Assembly (NCBI RefSeq): GCF_004365705.1
Contig: NZ_SOBN01000003.1
Coordinates: 558,001-622,000, forward strand
Length of the DNA stretch: 64,000 nt
Direction: 5' to 3'
From: Streptomyces sp. 846.5
GTDB lineage: Bacteria; Actinomycetota; Actinomycetes; Streptomycetales; Streptomycetaceae
Both the position numbers and the translations under genes were made by a program. Shown here in pieces: positions 19,311 to 27,555 of the stretch. The notes beneath the pieces were generated by a model. It was not told the origin of the DNA. It searched no databases and worked only from the letters and a program-made list of their open reading frames with translations. The first letter of the stretch is position 1. Every line of letters begins with the position of its first letter.

Positions 19311-19979
19311 GTGACCGCCGCCGACGAGCAGCACGAGCAGCATGTCCCGCCGACGACGACCCGTGTGGTCATCGCTGAGGACGAGGCATTGATCCGTCTC
19401 GACCTCAAGGAGATGCTCGAGGAGGAGGGCTACACCGTGGTCGGCGAGGCCGGGGACGGTGCCGAGGCGGTGAAGCTCGCGACCGAGCTCCGGCCCGACC
19501 TGGTGATCCTCGATGTGAAGATGCCGATTCTGGACGGCCTCTCCGCCGCCGAGCAGATCCACGAGGCGCACATCGCGCCGACCCTGATGCTGACCGCGTT
19601 CTCCCAGCGCGAGCTGGTGGACCGGGCGCGCGACGCCGGCGCCATGGCCTATATCGTCAAGCCGTTCAACAAGAGCGACCTCGTCCCGGCCATCGAGATG
19701 GCCGTCTCCCGCTACAGCGAGATGCGCGCGCTGGAGGAGGAGATCGCCGACCTCAGCCTCCGCCTGGACACCCGCAAGCTCGTGGACCGCGCCAAGAGCG
19801 TCCTGCAGACCAAGTTCGGCCTGTCCGAGCCTGCCGCCTTCCGCTGGATCCAGAAGACCTCCATGGACCGCCGGATGACCATGAAGGCGGTCGCCGAGGC
19901 GGTCATCGAGGAGGGCGCCGCCCAGGACGCCAAGAAGAAGGCCCCTGCAGCCCCGCCGGAGCCGACCTCGGAGGCCTGA
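19311..19979 (+). CDS. pdtaR: ANTAR-domain response regulator (PdtaR-like)
   Basis: The 222-residue protein has a receiver domain (about residues 17-130) with acidic residues at E23, D24 and E25, phospho-acceptor Asp68 (LVILDVKMP), LTAFS, and the VKPF Lys. An ANTAR RNA-binding domain follows (about 145-205: LSLRLDTRKLVDRAKSVLQTKFGL and AFRWIQKTSMDRR). ANTAR regulators bind paired hairpins in mRNA and prevent termination; the mycobacterial homologue PdtaR pairs with the kinase PdtaS. No kinase gene is beside it. It starts at GTG 19311 with GAGGAG six bases upstream. The Lys/Ala/Pro-rich tail is probably disordered. Confidence 0.9.
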   Translation: MTAADEQHEQHVPPTTTRVVIAEDEALIRLDLKEMLEEEGYTVVGEAGDGAEAVKLATELRPDLVILDVKMPILDGLSAAEQIHEAHIAPTLMLTAFSQRELVDRARDAGAMAYIVKPFNKSDLVPAIEMAVSRYSEMRALEEEIADLSLRLDTRKLVDRAKSVLQTKFGLSEPAAFRWIQKTSMDRRMTMKAVAEAVIEEGAAQDAKKKAPAAPPEPTSEA

Positions 19980-20094
19980 GCCTCACCGTCGGCGCACGCG
20001 CGCCGCTTCGCGCCGGGGCCGGGCCCTGCGCCCTCCCGCTTGTTGCTGCTTTCGGGGCGGAGCCCCGGAGACGGCGGGAATGGTCGCGGTACGG

Positions 20095-20145
20095 CGAATG
20101 CCGTTGCAGGTACGGGGCGACGCCCCTCACCCGCAACGGCATTCG
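20095..20145. terminator. Bidirectional terminator between pdtaR and livF
   Basis: CGAATGCCGTTGC (20095-20107) pairs perfectly with GCAACGGCATTCG (20133-20145). A second hairpin, GGGGC-GAC-GCCCC (20114-20126), sits in the loop. The genes on both sides converge here. Confidence 0.8.
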
Positions 20146-20163
20146 TCTGCAGCCCGGCCGGGC

Positions 20164-20880
20164 TCAGTCCTCGCCGAGGTAGGCCTTTCGCACGGACTCG
20201 TCCGTCAGCAGGTCGGAGCCCGTCCCTGAGAGGACGATGCGGCCGACCTCCATCACGTGGCCGGTGTCGGCCAACGACAGGGCGGCCTGGGCGTTCTGCT
20301 CGACGAGCAGGATGGTGGTGCCCTGGTTCCGGAGCTCGACGATGGTGGACATGATCTTCTGCATCATGATGGGCGAGAGCCCCATGGACGGCTCGTCCAG
20401 CATCAGCAGCTTGGGCTGGGACATCAGGGCGCGTCCCATCGCGAGCATCTGCTGCTCCCCGCCGGAGAGCGTCCCCGCCGCCTGCTTTCTGCGCTCGCCG
20501 AGGATGGGGAACAGGTCGTAGGCGCGCTGGACGTCGGTCTGGATGCCGTCCTGGTCCTTCCGCAGGAAGGCGCCGAGGAGGAGGTTCTCCTCGATGGTCA
20601 TCCGGGGGAAGATGTGCCGGCCTTCCGGCGAGTGGGCCAGGCCCAGCGACACGATCTTGTGTGCGGGGACGGAGCCCAGCGGCTGCCCGTTGAACCGGAT
20701 GCTGCCGCCGATGGGCTTGAGCAGGCCGGAGAGGGTGCGCAGGGTGGTGGTCTTGCCGGCGCCGTTGGTGCCGATCAGGGTGACGACCTGTCCGGCTTCG
20801 ACGGTGAAGGAGATGCCCTTGACCGCCTCGATCTTGCCGTAGGCCACACGGAGGTCTTCGACCTCGAGCAGGGCGGTCAC
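20164..20880 (-). CDS. livF: Branched-chain amino-acid ABC transporter ATPase LivF
   Basis: The 238-residue ATPase has Walker A GTNGAGKTT, Q-loop region, signature LSGGEQQM, Walker B KLLMLDEPS and the switch segment ILLVEQNAQAAL, typical of LivF. It is the last gene of livK-livH-livM-livG-livF and starts in a four-base ATGA overlap with livG. It energises uptake of Leu, Ile and Val, or related amides, with LivG. Confidence 0.93.
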   Translation of the reverse strand: MTALLEVEDLRVAYGKIEAVKGISFTVEAGQVVTLIGTNGAGKTTTLRTLSGLLKPIGGSIRFNGQPLGSVPAHKIVSLGLAHSPEGRHIFPRMTIEENLLLGAFLRKDQDGIQTDVQRAYDLFPILGERRKQAAGTLSGGEQQMLAMGRALMSQPKLLMLDEPSMGLSPIMMQKIMSTIVELRNQGTTILLVEQNAQAALSLADTGHVMEVGRIVLSGTGSDLLTDESVRKAYLGED

Positions 20881-21788
20881 TGGTCCTCCTCGGGAGTGGC
20901 ATCGGGGGTGGTCGTGTCAGACAGTGCGTCAGGCGCGGCCTCGCCGGCGGTGCCGGCCTCCGGGGCCGCCTCGTACGGAGTGCCCAGGTACGCCGCGATG
21001 ACGCGTTCGTCGGCCTGGACCACCTCCGACGTCCCCTCGACCAGCTTCGAGCCCTGGACCAGGACGGCGACGCGGTCGCAGAGGTTGAAGATGAACCGCA
21101 TGTCGTGCTCGATGACGAGCACGGCGATGCCGCGGTCGCGGATCGCGAAGACCAGCTCCTCGGTCGCCCGGGTCTCCTGCGGGTTCATCCCCGCCGTGGG
21201 TTCGTCCAGCAGCAGCAGGCCGGGTTCGCTGGCGAGGGCGCGGGCGATCTCGAGCTTGCGCTGCTCGCCGTAGGGGAGGTTGCGGGCGAGGTGGCCGGCC
21301 TTGCGGGCGAGGCCGGTGAACTCGAGCAGGGCCATGGCCTTCTCGCGGGAGTCGGCCTCCTCGCGGCGGTAGCCGGGCCCGCGCAGGATGGCGGAGATGA
21401 TGCCTTCCTTGGTGCGGGTGTGGCGGCCGACGAGGACGTTCTCCAGAACCGTCATGTTGTGGAACAGCCGGATGTTCTGGAAGGTGCGGGCCATCCCCGC
21501 CTGGGTGACCTTGAAGGGTTTGGGCGGCAGCACCGTGCCCTTGTAGGTGACCTGTCCTTCGGTCGGGATGTACAGGCCGGTCAGGCAGTTGAAGAAGGTG
21601 GTCTTGCCGGCCCCGTTGGGGCCGATCAGACCGATGATCTCACCGGTGTTGACCGTCAGGTCGACGTTGTTGACGGCGGTGAGTCCCCCGAAGCGCATGA
21701 TGACGCCGCGCGCTTCCAGCAGCGGGGTACCGGGCGCGGGAGTGCTGTCAGTGCCGGGTGCGATGGTGATGTCGGTCATCTGGTTCAC
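20877..21788 (-). CDS. livG: Branched-chain amino-acid ABC transporter ATPase LivG
   Basis: The 303-residue ATPase has Walker A GPNGAGKTT, an atypical signature LPYGEQRKLE (LivG proteins often have LxYGxQRxLE), Walker B LLLLDEPTAGMNPQE, and the LivG insert after Walker A. The last 40 or so residues are an acidic Ala/Glu/Thr-rich tail not needed for the fold. It overlaps livM and livF by four bases each. Confidence 0.93.
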   Translation of the reverse strand: MNQMTDITIAPGTDSTPAPGTPLLEARGVIMRFGGLTAVNNVDLTVNTGEIIGLIGPNGAGKTTFFNCLTGLYIPTEGQVTYKGTVLPPKPFKVTQAGMARTFQNIRLFHNMTVLENVLVGRHTRTKEGIISAILRGPGYRREEADSREKAMALLEFTGLARKAGHLARNLPYGEQRKLEIARALASEPGLLLLDEPTAGMNPQETRATEELVFAIRDRGIAVLVIEHDMRFIFNLCDRVAVLVQGSKLVEGTSEVVQADERVIAAYLGTPYEAAPEAGTAGEAAPDALSDTTTPDATPEEDQ

Positions 21789-23563
21789 GCCCCTGCGGTG
21801 CTGAGTTCGGCGGCGGATGGGGTCTCGTCCTCGTGGAACTCCAGCTGGCGCTGCTTGTTGGCGATGAGGCCCTCGGGCCTGAAGCGCATGAACAGGATCA
21901 GGGCGATGCCGAAGAGCAGCAGCTGGTAGCTCTGCAGGAACTGCAGCTTCGCCTGGAGGAGGTAGAAGAGTGCGGCGCCGATGAGGGGGCCGGTGACGGT
22001 GCCCATGCCGCCGATGACGACGGCGGCGAGCAGGAAGGCGGAGTTCGGCGGGACGGGTCCGGCGAAGACGAAGGGGTCGGGGACGACGCTGAAGCCGACG
22101 TGTGCCATGACGGTTCCGGCGAGGCCGGCCAGGGTGGCGCCGAGGGCGAAGGCGAGCAGCTTGAAGCGGAAGGCGTTGATGCCCATGGCGGTGGCCGCGG
22201 TCTCGTCCTCGCGGATGGCGACCCAGGCCCGGCCGATGCGGGAGCTGCTGGAGCGGCTGAAGACCAGCACGATGATGGCGATGAAGACCAGCATCAGCTC
22301 GAAGTAGTTGGCGAACCGGCCCAGGGTGATGCCGCCGATGGTGTGCGCGTTCCCGAGGTTGAAGCCGAAGATGCTCAGGTCGGGGATGTTGGGGATGCCG
22401 TTGGGGCCGCCGGTGACGTTGGGGCCGGAGACGCCGTCGAGGTTGTTGACGACGATGCGGAAGATCTCACCGAAGCCGAGGGTGACGATGGCGAGGTAGT
22501 CGCCGCGGACCCGCAGGGTGGGGGCGCCGAGGATGACGCCGAAGATCCCGGACACCGCCGCGCCGGTGATCGCCGCTGCCCAGAACGGGAAGGTGACGTG
22601 CAGCGACGATGTGGCGGCGCCGGAGACCAGGGCTCCGGTGTAGGCGCCGACGCCGAGGAAGGCGACGTAGCCGAGGTCGAGCAGTCCGGTGAGGCCGACG
22701 ACGACGTTGAGGCCGAGGGCGGTGGCGCCGAAGATCAGCAGGTTGACGCCGATGGACGCGTTGGCGTCGCTGTTCTGGGTGAAGGGGAAGATCGCGGCGG
22801 CGACGAAGGCGCCGACGGCGCTGAAGACGCGGTGCCTGCCGGTGAGGTCGCTTAGCCGGCCGAGTGCTCCGGAGCGGCTGAGCGCCCATGCGGCGAAGAC
22901 TGCGGCGATGAGGAAGCCGCCGAAGAGCTCGCCGTAGCTGGTGTCGATGCCGAAGGTGAAGATGCCGAGGCCGAGAGCGAGGGCCACGGCGATGATCAGC
23001 AGTTCGACTGCGGTGGGCAGTGCGGGCGCGGCTTTGAGGTCGGGGCGCTTGCCCGGGTAGCCGAGGACGCGCTTGAGCGGGTTGTCCCCGTCGGCGGGCA
23101 CGCCGTCGCGGGGCAGGCCCAGGGCGCCGAGGAGGGTGACCAGGGAGGCGATGCCCGCGACCCAGCCGCCGCTGGCGAGGTTGGCGAGGCCGCCGAGTTC
23201 GTCCGCGATGGCGATGAGGGTGAACCAGGTGGTCGCCAGGGCGCCGACGGCGACGATGACGGTGGCGCCGTCGGCGCCGCCGGGTGAGAGCCAGCGCAGC
23301 CCGGGGACGCGGTAGCCGCTCAGCGCGAAGAGCAGCACCAGGAGGCCGGCGGCGAGGGTGACCCACTGCAGGCCGCCGGGGTACCCGTTGACGGTGAGGT
23401 CGCCGGGGAAGCTGGAGCTGAAGGTCCAGGCGAGGAAGGCGGAGGCGGCGGTGGCCAGTCCGCCGACGGCGGTCAGGCCGCGGGCCGCGGTTTCGGGCAG
23501 CGGCAGCGCGGGACGCCGGGCCGGGGTCTGCTGGGGGTTGATGGTGTCGGTCATGTCGTTCAC
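21785..23563 (-). CDS. livM: Branched-chain amino-acid ABC transporter permease LivM, N-terminally extended
   Basis: The protein has 592 residues from GTG 23563, or 589 from ATG 23554. GTG 23563 forms a four-base GTGA overlap with the livH stop, matching the overlaps at the other liv joints, so it is preferred. The LivM core is in the C-terminal part: GVNLLIFGATALGLNVVVGLTGLLDLGYVAFLGVGAYTGAL, LGAPTLRVRGDYLAIVTLGFGEI, and AWVAIREDETAATAMGIN. About 220 residues precede it with several extra hydrophobic segments, making it much longer than enterobacterial LivM; similar extensions occur in other streptomycetes. LivM pairs with LivH to form the membrane channel. Confidence 0.9.
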   Translation of the reverse strand: MNDMTDTINPQQTPARRPALPLPETAARGLTAVGGLATAASAFLAWTFSSSFPGDLTVNGYPGGLQWVTLAAGLLVLLFALSGYRVPGLRWLSPGGADGATVIVAVGALATTWFTLIAIADELGGLANLASGGWVAGIASLVTLLGALGLPRDGVPADGDNPLKRVLGYPGKRPDLKAAPALPTAVELLIIAVALALGLGIFTFGIDTSYGELFGGFLIAAVFAAWALSRSGALGRLSDLTGRHRVFSAVGAFVAAAIFPFTQNSDANASIGVNLLIFGATALGLNVVVGLTGLLDLGYVAFLGVGAYTGALVSGAATSSLHVTFPFWAAAITGAAVSGIFGVILGAPTLRVRGDYLAIVTLGFGEIFRIVVNNLDGVSGPNVTGGPNGIPNIPDLSIFGFNLGNAHTIGGITLGRFANYFELMLVFIAIIVLVFSRSSSSRIGRAWVAIREDETAATAMGINAFRFKLLAFALGATLAGLAGTVMAHVGFSVVPDPFVFAGPVPPNSAFLLAAVVIGGMGTVTGPLIGAALFYLLQAKLQFLQSYQLLLFGIALILFMRFRPEGLIANKQRQLEFHEDETPSAAELSTAGA

Positions 23564-24489
23564 GCCCTGTCCGCGACGCGTTCGCCCAGTAGGCCCTGTG
23601 GTCTGACCATGAGCACGAGGATGAGGATGACGAAGGCCCAGACGTCCTGCCAGGCGCCGCCGCCGAACTGGCTCATGCCGGGGATCTTCTCTATGTAGCC
23701 GGCGGCGAGCGATTCGGCGACGCCGAGCACGACGCCGCCGAGCATGGCGCCGTAGATGTTGCCGATGCCGCCGAGGACGGCGGCGGTGAAGGCCTTGAGG
23801 CCGGCGACGAAGCCCATGTCGAAGGAGACCTGGCCGTAGCGCAGCCCGTGGGCGACGCCCGCGACGGCGGCGAAGGTGGCGCCGAGGATGAAGGCGATGA
23901 CGATGACGCGGTCGGTGTCGATGCCCATCAGCTTGGCGGTGTCCGGGTCCTGCGCGGTGGCCTGCATGGCCCGGCCGGTGCGGGTCCGCTGGACGAAGTA
24001 GGCGAGGAAGAGCATCGAGGCCACGGCCGCGACCACGACGAAGATGTCCGCCGACTGGAAGGTGACGGAGCCCAGGTGGTAGGGGCCGCCCGGGAGCGAG
24101 GGGAAGACCCGGGGCGACTTCGCCTTGGGGTAGAAGCCCCAGACGAGTTGTTGCAGCGTGATGGAGAGCCCGATCGCGGTGATCAACGGTGCCAGGCGCG
24201 GTGCGCTGCGCAGCGGCCGGTAGGCGAAGCGCTCGGCGAGAATGGCGATGACCGTGGCGGTGATGATGCCGCCGAGGAGCATCAGGGGGAGTGCGATCCA
24301 CATGGATGTGCCCGAGCCGAGGCCCAGATACACGGTGAGGGCGCCGAAGCCCCCGGTCATGAAGATCTCGCCGTGGGCGAAGTTGATGAGCTGGACGATG
24401 CCGTAGACCATCGTGTAGCCGACGGCGATGAGTCCGTAGGTTGCGCCGAGTAGCAGGCCGTTGGCTAGGTTTTGCGGCAGTTCGTGCAC
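23560..24489 (-). CDS. livH: Branched-chain amino-acid ABC transporter permease LivH
   Basis: The 309-residue permease has about eight membrane segments and the LivH motifs NGLLLGATYGLIAVGYTMVYG, LINFAHGEIFM, and the loop RAMQATAQDPDTAKLMGID, which contacts the ATPase. It starts at GTG 24489 with GGAGG upstream. A strong hairpin at 24582-24623 lies between livK and livH. Confidence 0.93.
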   Translation of the reverse strand: MHELPQNLANGLLLGATYGLIAVGYTMVYGIVQLINFAHGEIFMTGGFGALTVYLGLGSGTSMWIALPLMLLGGIITATVIAILAERFAYRPLRSAPRLAPLITAIGLSITLQQLVWGFYPKAKSPRVFPSLPGGPYHLGSVTFQSADIFVVVAAVASMLFLAYFVQRTRTGRAMQATAQDPDTAKLMGIDTDRVIVIAFILGATFAAVAGVAHGLRYGQVSFDMGFVAGLKAFTAAVLGGIGNIYGAMLGGVVLGVAESLAAGYIEKIPGMSQFGGGAWQDVWAFVILILVLMVRPQGLLGERVADRA

Positions 24490-24581
24490 CGCAGGCCTCC
24501 GTTGTCAGGGATGGCGGGTGAGCCGGAAATGGGCGTGATCAGTACGGGATGCGTGGGTACCGGAAAAGTGAGCTGAAGCGG

Positions 24582-24623
24582 CACCGCGCGGGGGCGCTTG
24601 ACCTGCTGCGCCCCCGCGCGGTG
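24582..24623 (-). terminator. Intra-operon hairpin between livK and livH
   Basis: CACCGCGCGGGGGCGC (24582-24597) pairs perfectly over 16 bases with GCGCCCCCGCGCGGTG (24608-24623), 26 bases after the livK stop. Such a partial terminator or 3' stabiliser lets the binding protein be made in excess over the membrane components. That effect is inferred. Confidence 0.7.
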
Positions 24624-24648
24624 GTGTCGTGCGGGCAGTGACCGGGTG

Positions 24649-25893
24649 TCAGCCGGAGAAGGTGCCGGTCTTGACGGTGGCCCAGGCGCCGTTCTTGACG
24701 CCGTAGACGGTGAGCTGCTTGTTGGTGGCGTCGCCGTACTGGTCGAAGGAGACCGTGCCGGTCACGCCGCTGAAGCTGACGCTGCCCATGGCGGTCTCGA
24801 CGGCCTGGCGCGGGCTGGCGGGGAGCTTGCCGCCGTTGGCGGAGGCGACGGCCTTGACGGCCTCGATGATCGCCCAGGCGCTGTCGTAGGAGTAGCCGCC
24901 GTAGGCCGCGTAGGGCTGCGAGTAGCCGCCCGCCTTGTAGTCCGCGATGAACTTGGTGGCGGAGGGCAGGGTCTCGACCGGGGCGCCGACCGAGGTGGCG
25001 TAGTCGCCGTTGGCGGCCGCCGCTCCGGCGAGCGAGATGTAGGTCGGGTCGTACATGCCGTCGCCGCCGATGAGCGGGATGTGGTCGCCGGCCGCCTTGA
25101 GCTGCTTGGTGAGCGGGCCCGAGTCGGGGTACTCGCCACCGAAGTAGACGAAGTCGGCGCCGGAGTTCTTGATGGCGGTGACGGTGGAGGAGAAGTCGTT
25201 GGCGCCGCTGGTGACGTGGTCCTGGCCGACCACGGTGCCGCCGAGCTTGGTGAACTCGCCCTTGAAGGTCGCCACCAGGCCGACGCCGTAGGTCAGCTTG
25301 TTGTCGACCAGGAACACCTTCTTCTTGTTGAGGGTGCTGTAGGCGAACTGGGCCGCGAAGGGGCCCTGGATGGCGTCGGTCGTGGCGGTGCGGAAGTACG
25401 ACTTGAACGGGCGGGCCTTGGTGCCGGTCGCCCAGTTCGGGCCCTGGGTCAGGGCCGGGTTGGTGTTCGCGGGCGAGACCTCGACCAAGTTGGCCTCGTC
25501 GAAGATCTTCTGCATGGAGACGGCGACGCCGGAGTTCAGCGGGCCGACCACGCCGATGACATTGCTGTCGGCGACCAGGGCGGTGGCGTTCTGCTGCCCC
25601 TGCTGGGGCGACTTCTTGTCGTCCAGTGCCGAGATCTTGAAGGTGACGCCGGGTACCTCGTGCGTGGAGTTGGCGGTCTTGATCGCCAGGTCCACGGAGT
25701 TCTGGATGCCGAGACCCAGAGCCGAGAGCGGACCGGTCAGAGGCGCGTCGACGCCGATGGTGACCGTGGTGGCCCCGGCAGCGGCACTTCCAGTGGCGCT
25801 GGAACCGCTGTTGGCGCGCGATCCGCACGCGGTGAGGCTGAGGGCGCCGGTGACGGCAAGAGTGGTGACGATGAGAATCGAACGGTTTCGCAC
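24649..25893 (-). CDS. livK: Branched-chain amino-acid-binding lipoprotein LivK
   Basis: The 414-residue lipoprotein starts MRNRSILIVTTLAVTGALSL with lipobox LTAC. The mature part has the type I periplasmic-binding fold: VTIGVDAPLTGPLSALGLGI, VADSNVIGVVGPLNSGVAVSM and TYGVGLVATFKGEFTKLGG. It captures branched-chain or related amino acids outside the membrane and delivers them to LivHM. GTG 25893 has GAAAGGA upstream. A -10-like TAGAGT at 25976-25981 lies in the 244-base upstream region. Confidence 0.93.
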   Translation of the reverse strand: MRNRSILIVTTLAVTGALSLTACGSRANSGSSATGSAAAGATTVTIGVDAPLTGPLSALGLGIQNSVDLAIKTANSTHEVPGVTFKISALDDKKSPQQGQQNATALVADSNVIGVVGPLNSGVAVSMQKIFDEANLVEVSPANTNPALTQGPNWATGTKARPFKSYFRTATTDAIQGPFAAQFAYSTLNKKKVFLVDNKLTYGVGLVATFKGEFTKLGGTVVGQDHVTSGANDFSSTVTAIKNSGADFVYFGGEYPDSGPLTKQLKAAGDHIPLIGGDGMYDPTYISLAGAAAANGDYATSVGAPVETLPSATKFIADYKAGGYSQPYAAYGGYSYDSAWAIIEAVKAVASANGGKLPASPRQAVETAMGSVSFSGVTGTVSFDQYGDATNKQLTVYGVKNGAWATVKTGTFSG

Positions 25894-26105
25894 GATCAGT
25901 CCTTTCCTCTGGTTCGAGGGTCGAACCGCGCGCAGGCCCCGACCTGTCGATCCGATGGCGCGGTGACTGGCCGTGACTCTAAGCCTCCACCAGGGGCTTC
26001 GGCAGAGCAGACACGCACTGTGTGATGGTCTTGTTATGACCTGAGGAAAACTTGAGGCTCGATCCGGCCACCATGGTTCGGGGTGGGAATCCGCTCCAAT
26101 TCCTG

Positions 26106-26123
26106 CCGAGAATCCGAGAATCC
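26106..26123. repeat. Tandem 9-base direct repeat upstream of liv
   Basis: CCGAGAATC occurs twice head to tail at 26106-26114 and 26115-26123, followed by CCGAT. It lies just past the 3' end of the downstream hypothetical gene and about 215 bases upstream of livK. Its role is unknown. Confidence 0.35.
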
Positions 26124-26137
26124 GATGATCGCCCAGC

Positions 26138-26875
26138 TCAGCCCGGGGATGTCACCACGGTGGACGGGACGGGCGGAAGGGAAGCGGGAGTACGGCCGCA
26201 GCGTTCGTCGATCTCGCGGCTGAGATCGTCGCCGTAGCTTCCGCCGAGAATTTCGCTTTGCGTCTGTATTGCGCGCAGGTTACTCAACGTTACGTCGACG
26301 TAGGGCAGCTCGTCCCGCGCGGGGGTCCTGGAGCAGTCCCGGACATCGGCCAGTACCCGCACGATCCGGGTTTCACCCGGTGGGACGCCGATCGGCAGCG
26401 GATCCTCGGTCGTGACGTACAGCCCGGCGTACGGCTGCGCGATGTGATGGATCGTCACCGGACGGGAGTCCCGGTCGACGACGGACAGCAGGAAGGCGAA
26501 CCTGCTGCTTCGCGGATCGTTGCCGGGGGCCATGCCGGCGTAGTACACGTCGGTGATCTGCGCGGGCCAGGGGACGGGTGCGCGCGACTGCTGGGGCTGG
26601 GCCTGCGGCCGGTGCCGTGGTGCGTCGCCGACGGCGGTCAGGACGAGTCCGCCCGCCGCGGCCAGGGCCGCGGCCGCGAGCAGCCCGCGGCGCAGCGGCC
26701 GGGGCAGGCCGTGCCACCACCCGCTCAGCCGCCGTTCGAGGCCGGAGCCGGCGGGGTCGCTGATCTGCAGCTCGGCCGGGTCGGTCGCGTCGTCGTGTGC
26801 TGCCTCCAGCGGACCGACGTCGCCGACCCGCTCGGGCCGTTCGGGCCGCTTGCGATCACCGGTCATCGCCCGCAC
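26138..26875 (-). CDS. Single-pass membrane protein of unknown function
   Basis: The 245-residue protein has a hydrophilic N-terminus (about 60 residues), one membrane segment (about 63-83, LRRGLLAAAALAAAGGLVL), a Pro/Gln-rich linker, and an extracellular domain of about 130 residues with two Cys (DCSRT and ERCGRT) that could form a disulfide. The domain looks like a small beta-sandwich, but I do not recognise a named family. An alternative start is the second Met, nine bases downstream. It is between liv and the thioesterase, on the same strand as both; co-transcription is possible, not shown. Confidence 0.65.
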   Translation of the reverse strand: MRAMTGDRKRPERPERVGDVGPLEAAHDDATDPAELQISDPAGSGLERRLSGWWHGLPRPLRRGLLAAAALAAAGGLVLTAVGDAPRHRPQAQPQQSRAPVPWPAQITDVYYAGMAPGNDPRSSRFAFLLSVVDRDSRPVTIHHIAQPYAGLYVTTEDPLPIGVPPGETRIVRVLADVRDCSRTPARDELPYVDVTLSNLRAIQTQSEILGGSYGDDLSREIDERCGRTPASLPPVPSTVVTSPG

Positions 26876-26943
26876 CCCCTTGTCGAGGCGGGCGATGCCC
26901 GGTGCCGCAGCAGATCAAACCCGCACGGATCTACGGCTGCTGC

Positions 26944-27408
26944 TCAGGTGTCGCGGAGCATGCAGGTGAGCCGGCAGCTGGTGATGCGGCGGCCCTGGTC
27001 GTCGGTGATGGCGATCTCGTAGGTGGCGGCGGTGCGGCCCTTGAAGACGGCGGTGGCGACGCCGGTGACCAGTCCGGAGGTGGCCGAGCGGTGGTGGGTG
27101 GCGTTGAGGTCGACGCCGACGGCGTAGCGCCCGGGACCGGCGTGCAGCATCGCGCCGACCGAGCCCAGGGTCTCCGCGAGGGACGCCGAGGCGCCGCCGT
27201 GCAGCAGGCCGTACGGCTGCTGGTTGCCCTCGACCGGCATGGTGCCGACGACCCGGTCGGGGGAGGCCTCGACGATCCTGATGCCGAGGCGCTCGCCGAG
27301 GTGGCCACCGGAGAAGGTGCTGATGTCCACGCCGAGTTTGGCGAAGTGGTCGATCACGTCCTGCGGGATCTTGAGTTCGGCCCCAGGCTCAGTGTGCCGC
27401 TCGGACAT
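26944..27408 (-). CDS. PaaI-type hotdog-fold thioesterase
   Basis: The 154-residue protein has the PaaI/YdiI hotdog motif: MPVEGNQQPYGLLHGGASASLAETLGS, with the HGG turn and the catalytic acidic residue on the following helix (ASLAE). It ends in the strand RRITSCRLTCML. Such enzymes hydrolyse aryl- or acyl-CoA thioesters; the substrate is unknown. ATG 27408 has AGGAGC upstream. It is divergent from polA, an arrangement I recall as common in streptomycetes. Confidence 0.88.
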   Translation of the reverse strand: MSERHTEPGAELKIPQDVIDHFAKLGVDISTFSGGHLGERLGIRIVEASPDRVVGTMPVEGNQQPYGLLHGGASASLAETLGSVGAMLHAGPGRYAVGVDLNATHHRSATSGLVTGVATAVFKGRTAATYEIAITDDQGRRITSCRLTCMLRDT

Positions 27409-27555
27409 GGTGCTCCTGACGTCGTTGTTCGGGACTGCCTGTGATCGTACGACTCCCTTCGGCGGCGTTGATGGGGGGAGTGTCAGTGGCGGGCCATAGG
27501 ATTTCGTTCGGCAGTGGCAGGCAGCGGGGCGCGGACGGAAGAAGTGGTGGCACAG

